NCBI GenBank assembly: GCA_009842375.1
Contig: VYFM01000440.1
Coordinates: 1 to 7,247, forward strand
From: Candidatus Poribacteria bacterium
GTDB lineage: Bacteria; Poribacteria; WGA-4E; WGA-3G
Reading direction: 5' to 3'
DNA length: 7,247 nt
Both the position numbers and the translations under genes were made by a program. Within the stretch, counting starts at the first letter, position 1. The number at the start of each line of letters is the position of its first letter. The notes beneath the pieces were generated by a model. That model was given only the letters and a program-made list of their open reading frames with translations. It was not told the origin of the DNA and searched no databases. Below are positions 1 to 5,735 of the stretch, piece by piece.

Positions 1-17
1 AATTACAATCAATAGAT

Positions 18-23
18 AGGGGG
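18..23 (+). promoter_or_regulatory. Ribosome binding site that fixes the TTG start of the first propeller gene
   Basis: An AGGGGG run lies 9 nt before the TTG at 33. It supports TTG as the start, although an ATG occurs at 41 in another frame and the first in-frame ATG is only at 90. Starting at 90 would remove most of the signal peptide. Confidence 0.7.
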
Positions 24-32
24 AATAATACA

Positions 33-1349
33 TTGTCTAAATGCATACCGATATATTATCGGATTATTCTATTTTTTCTTTTAATTATCATGCCAATGTT
101 TGTATATGCCAATGATTGGTCAAGTTGGCGGGGACCTAATCAGGATGGCACGTCTATAGAGACTGATTTAGTTTCTGACTGGTCTATTGAAGGGGAAAAC
201 CTTCTTTGGCAAGCAGATTTTATTGGACGTTCTACACCTATTGTGTTAAACGATAGGGTGTACGTCGTTGGACGAATTGGCAAGGATATAACAGAGCAGG
301 AACGGATTGCTTGTTTTGATGCCAAAACAGGTGAGTTCTTGTGGGATGACAAATTCAATGTTTTCCATACTACAATTACTTTCAACCGTGTGGGTTGGAC
401 AAGTCCAGTTGGAGACACAGAAACAGGGAATATCTACATACATGGGGTTCAAGGTATTTTCAATTGTTACGATATGGACGGTAACCTCGTCTGGTCTCGT
501 TCACTAACTGAGGAATATGGCAGGATTTCTGGCTACGGTGGTCGTGTTCACACGCCAATTATTGCTGGTAACCTTGTTGTTATCAGTTACCTGAATGTCA
601 GTTGGGGCTCTCAGGCAATCCCTCGTCATAGATATTTTGCTTTTAATAAATATAGCGGTGCCTTGGTTTGGGTCTCAACTCCTGGCGGTAGACCGTTAGA
701 TACAACTTACTCTACACCCGTTGTGACAGAAATAAATGGACAACGTTTAATTATCGGTGGAAATGCTGACGGCAGTATTTATGCGATAAAACAGACGACA
801 GGGGAAATGGTATGGGGATTTAAACTAAGTAAACGTGGTATAAATACCTCTGTTATAGTTTCTGGTAATAAGGTTTACGCTACACACAGCGAAGAGAATT
901 TAGATACAACGGCAATGGGACGCGTTGTCTGTATTGATGCGACTGGGACAGGTGACATAACAGAAACTCACGAAGTATGGCGATATGATGGCGTTGGGGT
1001 TGGTTATGCATCTCCTACACTCATGAATGGAAGACTCTATGTAGTTGATAACTCTGCAAATATCCACTGTGTTGATGCCGAAACCGGAAAGGCATTATGG
1101 GAACATAGTATCGGGACCGTTGGTAGAGGTTCACCAGTTTGGGCAGATGGAAAATTATACGCTACAGAAGTCAATGGAAAATTCCATATACTTCAACCCG
1201 GTGCGGATAAGTGTGAATCGCTTAGTGTTCAGGAGATAAATCGAGTAGATGATGACCATTATGTTGAAATTTTCGGTTCACCTGCAATTGCTAATGGACG
1301 TATCTATTTCACCACAGAAGAACGTCTCTATTGTATAGGGAGGAAATAA
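33..1349 (+). CDS. Exported PQQ-like (BamB/PQQ-dehydrogenase fold) beta-propeller protein
   Basis: This 438-residue protein is probably exported to the periplasm or cell surface. Residues 1-26 form a signal peptide: a short basic start, a hydrophobic core at about 11-24, and a likely cleavage after VYA26. The mature protein opens with WSSWRGPNQDG (29-39), typical of propeller proteins in Planctomycetes and Poribacteria. Repeated units of the form (T/S)P-hydrophobic...G-(K/R)-hydrophobic-Y...D-A-x-T-G-x-x-hydrophobic-W begin at about 68, 123, 173, 227, 272, 326, 366 and 415, which gives about eight blades. Clear copies are ACFDAKTGEFLW (93-104) and HCVDAETGKALW (345-356). It is shorter than true PQQ alcohol dehydrogenases (about 600 residues) and has no vicinal Cys-Cys pair, so binding of PQQ is doubtful; a scaffold or binding role is equally likely. 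It starts with TTG after a strong ribosome site. Its TAA stop overlaps the next ATG by one base, suggesting coupled translation. The precise function is unknown. Confidence 0.9.
   Translation: MSKCIPIYYRIILFFLLIIMPMFVYANDWSSWRGPNQDGTSIETDLVSDWSIEGENLLWQADFIGRSTPIVLNDRVYVVGRIGKDITEQERIACFDAKTGEFLWDDKFNVFHTTITFNRVGWTSPVGDTETGNIYIHGVQGIFNCYDMDGNLVWSRSLTEEYGRISGYGGRVHTPIIAGNLVVISYLNVSWGSQAIPRHRYFAFNKYSGALVWVSTPGGRPLDTTYSTPVVTEINGQRLIIGGNADGSIYAIKQTTGEMVWGFKLSKRGINTSVIVSGNKVYATHSEENLDTTAMGRVVCIDATGTGDITETHEVWRYDGVGVGYASPTLMNGRLYVVDNSANIHCVDAETGKALWEHSIGTVGRGSPVWADGKLYATEVNGKFHILQPGADKCESLSVQEINRVDDDHYVEIFGSPAIANGRIYFTTEERLYCIGRK
1337..1343 (+). promoter_or_regulatory. Ribosome binding site of the lipoprotein gene, inside the preceding gene
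   Basis: AGGGAGG sits 5 nt before the ATG at 1349, within the last codons of the upstream gene. It makes ATG 1349 the preferred start over the upstream in-frame TTG at 1331. Starting at 1349 also gives a clean lipoprotein signal. Confidence 0.75.
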
Positions 1350-2302
1350 TGAAGAAGATAAGTTTTACTTCAAGACAGAAAGACACATACATATTACGTT
1401 ATCTGTTATTTGCATGCATGATATTCTCCCTAATTGTTATGGGTTGTGCTACCAAAGAGATTACAACTCCACCAATGAGTAATGAACCAGCAGTTGAACT
1501 TCTACTTACACCTGCAGAAACGATAACAACAGGTGAGCCTGTTGAACTGACCATCATCGGCTATGATGCTAATGGGAACCAGACAAATGCAATCGGAACA
1601 ATAGAATGGACGTATACAGGATTAAGCGGATCGTTGGAGAATAGTACATTCACACCTGAAAAAAGTGCTGGCGCACATGCAGGAACGGTCACTGCAAAAT
1701 CAGGTGAAATGAATGCTACCTCCCGCATCCGTGTGATTCCTTCACTTCCGTGGACGGAGGATTTTGAGTCGATCGAACTTGAAAAAATACCAACACATTG
1801 GATTGGTGCGACCAATAAATTCTTCGTCAGAGAAATAGATGGTAGGAAGGTATTAGTCAAGACACCTGCGCAGCGTGGCTTGGATAGATCCAACGTTTAC
1901 ATAGGTCCTTCAACGATGAAAGACTATCAGATACAGATTGATTTATTGGGTAAAAGAGACAAACGGCGAGTGCCTGATATGGGTCTTATTGCAAATCGTT
2001 ATACATTGGACATGCAAGGTCGACATCAACGGTTGCAAATTAGGTCATGGGCATCCGACTTACGGATGGCAAAAACGATTGATTTCAAGTGGGAAACTGA
2101 TGTCTGGTATACCATGAAAATGAAGGTTGAAGTTCTTGAGGACAAAGCAGTGATTAGCGGGAAAGTGTGGCGGACAGATGAATCTGAACCCGATGACTGG
2201 ACAATAACTGCCGAAGATCCGCTTCCAAATCGTGAAGGGAGTCCAGGTATTTATGGGTATTCCCCAGCTAATATATATTACGACAATTTAAAGGTATGGT
2301 GA
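1349..2302 (+). CDS. Lipoprotein with an Ig-like domain and a concanavalin A-like C-terminal domain
   Basis: From ATG 1349 the protein has 317 residues. A basic N-terminus (MKK...R) and a hydrophobic stretch (about 15-31) end in VMGC, a lipobox with Cys33 as the likely lipidated residue. Ala34 follows, so there is no Asp inner-membrane retention signal if E. coli Lol rules apply. Residues 48-130 read as a bacterial Ig-like domain (LTPAETITTGEPVELTIIG, with the closing strand SRIRVIP). Residues 134-317 resemble the concanavalin-like/LamG type seen at the end of planctomycete propeller proteins, with EDFESIELEKIP (137-148), a strand-rich core and NREGSPGIYGYSP (294-306) leading to the final YYDNLKVW. 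In relatives I remember, this region is fused to the C-terminus of a PQQ-like propeller; here it stands alone as a lipoprotein between two propeller genes. A carbohydrate or surface-binding role is inference, and no glycosidase catalytic residues can be assigned. Confidence 0.85.
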   Translation: MKKISFTSRQKDTYILRYLLFACMIFSLIVMGCATKEITTPPMSNEPAVELLLTPAETITTGEPVELTIIGYDANGNQTNAIGTIEWTYTGLSGSLENSTFTPEKSAGAHAGTVTAKSGEMNATSRIRVIPSLPWTEDFESIELEKIPTHWIGATNKFFVREIDGRKVLVKTPAQRGLDRSNVYIGPSTMKDYQIQIDLLGKRDKRRVPDMGLIANRYTLDMQGRHQRLQIRSWASDLRMAKTIDFKWETDVWYTMKMKVEVLEDKAVISGKVWRTDESEPDDWTITAEDPLPNREGSPGIYGYSPANIYYDNLKVW

Positions 2303-2305
2303 TTT

Positions 2306-2455
2306 ATGATTGTAGAAAATATAAGTGGTGCCAATGGCATCGCTACGCGTAACGACATATATTGTAAACGTAATTGCTTATATGATAACAAGGTTAACAT
2401 AAAAGTGCCTTCCAATACATGTCAAATCAAATCTGAGAAAGATAAAATATATGGA
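2306..2455 (+). other. Doubtful N-terminal extension or hidden leader of the second propeller gene
   Basis: These 50 codons are in frame with the propeller gene but read as polar, low-complexity-like protein (Asn, Lys, Ile, three Cys) ahead of the signal peptide. If translation starts at TTG 2456 (Leu51), this becomes an intergenic leader of about 150 nt. ATG 2306 has only a weak AAAGG at 2290-2294, 11 nt away. TTG 2456 also lacks a good ribosome site; GAGAAAG at 2435-2441 is rather far. The sequence alone does not decide between the two. Confidence 0.45.
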
Positions 2456-3904
2456 TTGCGATCCTATACGCCAATCCTTTTTGTGTTGATGTTGGGAATG
2501 TTTTTTGTCTCCTCTATATCCATCGCAGATTCGCACAAAGAAATAGCATTGTGGGGTGGTTCCTTAGGAAGAAACATGGTTTCAGATGAGGTAAACATAG
2601 CGTCAAGTTGGAATTTAGCAACAGGTGAAAATATCAAATGGACAGCAGAACTCGGTTCACAAAGTTATGCAGGTCCTCTTGTTATAGGCGGGAAAGTGTT
2701 TGTTGGAACAAACAACGAGGCACTACGAAATCCAAAATTGACAGGTGACCGCGGGAATATTCAAGCCTTTCGTGAATCTGATGGTGAATTTCTGTGGCAA
2801 ATAACACATACAAAACTCGCTGCTGGACGTGTAAACGATTGGCCCCTACAAGGAATCTGTTCTACACCGTATATTGAAGGTGATCGCCTCTATTACATCT
2901 CTAACCGTTGTGAGGTGGTCTGTATTGATACTGAAGGATTTATGGACGGGGAAAATGATGGTCCATATAAAGATGAAACCGAAACCAGCTTAATAGACGG
3001 AGACATTATCTGGATCTATGATATGATGGATGAGTTAGATGTCTTTCCACATAACCTTGCCACCTGTTCCCCACTTGCTGTTGGCGATTTGTTATTCTTG
3101 GAAACAAGTAATGGTGTTGATGAAGGACATATCCACATCCCATCTCCATTTGCACCAAGTTTTATCGCGCTTAACAAAAACACAGGTGAACTTGCTTGGG
3201 AGGATGCATCCCCTGGAGAAAATATACTTCATGGTCAGTGGTCAAATCCTGCTTATGGTGTAATCAAAGGTGTTCCACAGGTTATCATCCCTGGTGGTGA
3301 TGGTTGGGTTTATTCATTTGAACCGGAAACCGGAAAGATTATTTGGAAATTTGACTGTAATCCGAAAGACTCCGAATGGGTATTGGGTGGACGTGGTACA
3401 CGAAACAACATTATTTCAACACCAGTTATTTATGATGAAAAAGTATATATTGCTGTGGGGCAAGATCCAGAACACGGTGAAGGTGTCGGACACCTATACT
3501 GCATTGACGCATCACAAACAGGTGATACTACAGATACTGCCGCAATATGGCACTTTGGTGATGACCAGTTCAACCGTACTATGTCAACCGTCGCGATCCA
3601 TGAAGGTCTCCTCTATATCTCAGATTTAAGTGGTTTCGTATATTGTTTAGATGCCAATACCGGTGATCACTATTGGACATACGATACCTTCGCAGCGATT
3701 TGGGGTTCACCTTATATTGTTGACGGTAAGGTATATATCGGGGATGAAGATGGAGATGTTGTTATTCTGAAAACAGGTAAAACCATGGAAGTGTTGTTTG
3801 AAACTAACATGGGAAGTTCTGTTTACACAACTCCTGTCGCAGAAAATGGCGTGCTATACATCGTAACCCGTAACCAGTTAATTGCAATAGAAGAGCAGAG
3901 ATGA
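2306..3904 (+). CDS. Exported PQQ-like beta-propeller protein of a planctomycete/poribacterial family
   Basis: The longest reading is 532 residues from ATG 2306, 3 nt after the previous stop. The mature region begins near WGGSLGRNMVSDE (83-95). It carries features I associate with a well-conserved planctomycete family: RGNIQAFRESDGEFLW (149-164), NDWPLQGICSTP (177-188), NGVDEGHIHIPSPFAPSF (269-286), LHGQWSNPAYG (308-318), IPGGDGWVYSFEPETGKIIW (328-347), GQDPEHGEGVGHLYCID (385-401) and a final blade ending LIAIEEQR. At least six or seven propeller blades are visible. A hydrophobic export segment spans about 55-73, with likely cleavage after SIA74. About 50 polar residues precede it, so the true start may be the in-frame TTG at 2456, which would leave a normal 24-residue signal peptide. 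There is no Cys-Cys pair, so catalytic PQQ use is unsupported. The 3' end overlaps the next gene by ATGA. Function is unknown. Confidence 0.9.
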   Translation: MIVENISGANGIATRNDIYCKRNCLYDNKVNIKVPSNTCQIKSEKDKIYGLRSYTPILFVLMLGMFFVSSISIADSHKEIALWGGSLGRNMVSDEVNIASSWNLATGENIKWTAELGSQSYAGPLVIGGKVFVGTNNEALRNPKLTGDRGNIQAFRESDGEFLWQITHTKLAAGRVNDWPLQGICSTPYIEGDRLYYISNRCEVVCIDTEGFMDGENDGPYKDETETSLIDGDIIWIYDMMDELDVFPHNLATCSPLAVGDLLFLETSNGVDEGHIHIPSPFAPSFIALNKNTGELAWEDASPGENILHGQWSNPAYGVIKGVPQVIIPGGDGWVYSFEPETGKIIWKFDCNPKDSEWVLGGRGTRNNIISTPVIYDEKVYIAVGQDPEHGEGVGHLYCIDASQTGDTTDTAAIWHFGDDQFNRTMSTVAIHEGLLYISDLSGFVYCLDANTGDHYWTYDTFAAIWGSPYIVDGKVYIGDEDGDVVILKTGKTMEVLFETNMGSSVYTTPVAENGVLYIVTRNQLIAIEEQR

Positions 3905-4974
3905 ACCTTACTCAAAAAACAGAAAATGCGCGAACAGCACTTGATGCACATGTACGTGAAATAGTCAACTGGCACTTCAGTCCAGAAACGGGCTGCCCCT
4001 TCTGGTTAGAATACGCAGAAGGTTTGGATTTCGATCCAAGAAAAGAGATTGGAGGTTATGCTGATCTAAAATGTCTTGGACATTTCCAGGATGAGTGGTT
4101 ACGTGGTGGTCCCGTTCGCAGATGGGTGCCGAAAGCATACGCCGACAAACCGATTTATGTGTTTGAAACAGGTGGTTCCACAGGTGTGCCAAAGTCTCGG
4201 ATTAGCGTACGCGATTTCCAAATTGATTATGAGTTGTTTAGTAAAACACTCTCAGATGAGGGATTCCCACCTGGTAGTGACTGGTTGATGTTGGGTCCAA
4301 CAGGTCCACGCCGACTACGTCTTGCTGTTGAACACCTTGCACAACATCGTGGTGGAATCTGTTTTCTTGTTGATCTCGACCCGCGTTGGGTCAACCAACT
4401 TGTCCGTTACGGAAAAAATGAGGAAATGGATGCCTACAAGAACCATGTAATTTCGCAGGCATTGAATGTGTTAAAAGCACATGATAACGTCCAATGTCTG
4501 TTCACTACACCGAAGCTGCTTGAGGCATTGTGTGAAAAAATATCGTTAAAAAAAGCGGGTATAAAGGGTATCTTTTGTGGTGGAACAGAGATGGATGCAC
4601 AATTTCATCGCTTTGCACGTGAAGAACTTGTCCCGGGAATTGATTTTGTGCCAACTTACGGTAACACCTTGATGGGGTTAGCAACCTGTAAACCCTTTGA
4701 TCCATCAGATAACTATGCGATTATCTATTATCCACCACAACCGCGTGCTGTAATAGAACTGGTAAATCCGGATAACCCAGATGAACAAGTTAAATACGGA
4801 GAAACAGGGCGCGTGATGCTTACAACATTGACCAAAGAATTCTTTGTCCCATGTTTTCTTGAACGAGATGAAGCTGAACGCGCCGAACCGATTCCTGAAT
4901 ATCCTTGGGATGGTGTTGAAAACCTAAGGCTGCTTACAGAACTCCAAGAGAGTGTTGTAGTAGGCGTGTATTAA
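3901..4974 (+). CDS. ANL-superfamily carboxylate-adenylating protein, EhpF/LuxE-like, without the C-terminal domain
   Basis: This 357-residue protein has no signal peptide and should be cytosolic. The ATP/AMP-binding loop of adenylating enzymes is clear: ETGGSTGVPKSR at 89-100. GGTE at 227-230 and PTYGNTLMGLA at 251-261 match the region that cradles the adenylate, and YGETGRVML (299-307) resembles the late core motif. The chain then ends about 50 residues later, so the usual C-terminal lid domain with its catalytic lysine is missing. This is the architecture I recall for EhpF, a 41-kDa atypical ANL protein proposed to make an acyl-adenylate that its partner EhpG reduces. LuxE is of similar size but uses a cysteine near its C-terminus; here the last cysteine is Cys318, 39 residues from the end. 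The predicted reaction is carboxylate + ATP to acyl-AMP + PPi. The acyl-reductase gene two positions downstream supports this. The start overlaps the previous stop (ATGA), with no strong ribosome site of its own. A PaaK-like CoA ligase is less likely given the length. Confidence 0.85.
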   Translation: MNLTQKTENARTALDAHVREIVNWHFSPETGCPFWLEYAEGLDFDPRKEIGGYADLKCLGHFQDEWLRGGPVRRWVPKAYADKPIYVFETGGSTGVPKSRISVRDFQIDYELFSKTLSDEGFPPGSDWLMLGPTGPRRLRLAVEHLAQHRGGICFLVDLDPRWVNQLVRYGKNEEMDAYKNHVISQALNVLKAHDNVQCLFTTPKLLEALCEKISLKKAGIKGIFCGGTEMDAQFHRFAREELVPGIDFVPTYGNTLMGLATCKPFDPSDNYAIIYYPPQPRAVIELVNPDNPDEQVKYGETGRVMLTTLTKEFFVPCFLERDEAERAEPIPEYPWDGVENLRLLTELQESVVVGVY

Positions 4975-5016
4975 ATTTACAGCAGTATCTTATTTTGGAA
5001 CAAGTCGTAATCACTT

Positions 5017-5023
5017 GAAAGGA
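5017..5023 (+). promoter_or_regulatory. Ribosome binding site of the small propeller gene
   Basis: GAAAGGA ends 7 nt before ATG 5031. It lies in the only sizeable gap of the cluster (4975-5030, 56 nt), which shows no convincing promoter hexamer pair or terminator hairpin. Confidence 0.65.
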
Positions 5024-5030
5024 ATATAAC

Positions 5031-5726
5031 ATGCCAACACAAATTGAAAAAGTTTTTCGGTCACCCTATTCTGTACCAAATGGTTTACAGGTTACAGATG
5101 AGGGTCTGTGGATTGTGGACCAAATCACCGACAGAGTTGCATTAGTTGAAATCACTTGTGATCCAGAATATCATGTACCGAAACATATCCAGGATATACC
5201 CAGTGACTCTTCCAATACAAGTGGCATGACGTACGGTGAGGATGCGCTTTGGTTAGCGGCAAACGGTTCAGGGGATCGTTGGCGTGCGGTGCGAGATACA
5301 GATGCAAAATCTGGTGAAATTTTCAAGGTTGACCCTACTACCGGTGAAACACTCGGTCGTTTTCCTGTGCCTGAAGGTGGTGGCACACACGGGGTTGAAT
5401 ATGATAACTTTGATGAAGGACATCTTTGGGTACAAACGTTAAAAAATCAGGAGATTCACAAAGTTAAAATATCTGATTGGTCTATTCAACATACTTTACC
5501 TTTACCTTATGGTAGGGCACATGGTACTGTTCGAGTAGAAGATGGACTTTGGGTAACCCATACCTCTGACAGAGTTATCGTCAAACTTGACCTTGATGAT
5601 GGAGTAATCATTGATCAGATAGAAGTTTCAGAGGACTATCCTGAACCACACGGTTTATCCATTTACGGAAATGATTTCCTGTATTGTGATGCATCCTCTG
5701 GGTGGATTGCGAAGATTACGAGGTAG
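5031..5726 (+). CDS. Cytosolic five-repeat beta-propeller protein, Vgb/SMP-30-like fold
   Basis: This 231-residue protein has no export signal or membrane segment. It is built of five repeats of 43-56 residues. Each has a short (N/S/H)-G-hydrophobic turn followed about 8-12 residues later by an (L/F)-(W/Y) strand: PNGLQV/GLWIVD (16-30), TSGMTY/ALWLAA (63-77), THGVEY/HLWVQT (119-136), AHGTVR/GLWVTH (163-177) and PHGLSI/FLYCD (206-220). This resembles the propellers of streptogramin B lyase (Vgb), SMP-30/gluconolactonase and YncE-type proteins. Vgb itself is longer, and I cannot identify its catalytic residues here. The residue before each turn glycine is Asn17, Ser64, His120, His164 and His207, which would face the central channel and could hold a metal or substrate. 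Its place between the two halves of a carboxylate reductase, 9 nt before the second half, suggests action on the same substrate or product (lyase, lactonase, cyclase or binding protein). That role is inference. Confidence 0.8.
   Translation: MPTQIEKVFRSPYSVPNGLQVTDEGLWIVDQITDRVALVEITCDPEYHVPKHIQDIPSDSSNTSGMTYGEDALWLAANGSGDRWRAVRDTDAKSGEIFKVDPTTGETLGRFPVPEGGGTHGVEYDNFDEGHLWVQTLKNQEIHKVKISDWSIQHTLPLPYGRAHGTVRVEDGLWVTHTSDRVIVKLDLDDGVIIDQIEVSEDYPEPHGLSIYGNDFLYCDASSGWIAKITR
5720..5724 (+). promoter_or_regulatory. Ribosome binding site supporting the GTG start of the acyl-reductase gene
   Basis: GAGGT lies 11 nt before GTG 5736 and overlaps the TAG stop of the preceding gene. The spacing is slightly long, but there is no nearby in-frame ATG, and the first residues (MIHIPILRAG) read as real protein. 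Coupling to the upstream gene is likely. Confidence 0.5.
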
Positions 5727-5735
5727 TCAAATTAA

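Noticed and set aside
41..43. ATG as start of the first gene
   Set aside because: It is out of frame with the propeller coding region. The in-frame TTG at 33 has a well-placed AGGGGG and yields a complete signal peptide.
1561..1893. Minus-strand open frame of 110 codons within the lipoprotein gene
   Set aside because: The plus-strand frame has a lipobox and domain structure; the antisense translation resembles nothing known and begins without a clear ribosome site.
2381..2386. TATGAT as a -10 element inside the start of the second propeller gene
   Set aside because: No -35-like hexamer sits 16-18 nt upstream; the nearest, TTGTAA at 2362, leaves a spacer of only 13 nt. In AT-rich DNA such a hexamer is expected by chance.
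3039..3629. Two plus-strand frames (3039-3263 and 3270-3629) in another register of the second propeller gene
   Set aside because: The main frame encodes conserved propeller motifs without break across this stretch, so these are shadows and do not indicate a frameshift.
33..3904. True PQQ-dependent alcohol dehydrogenases
   Set aside because: Both propellers lack the vicinal Cys-Cys pair and are shorter than that family; there is no cytochrome c domain or CXXCH haem site.
4975..5030. Internal promoter in the 56-nt gap
   Set aside because: A TTGGAA at 4995-5000 could pass for a -35 box, but no -10-like hexamer lies at a suitable distance.
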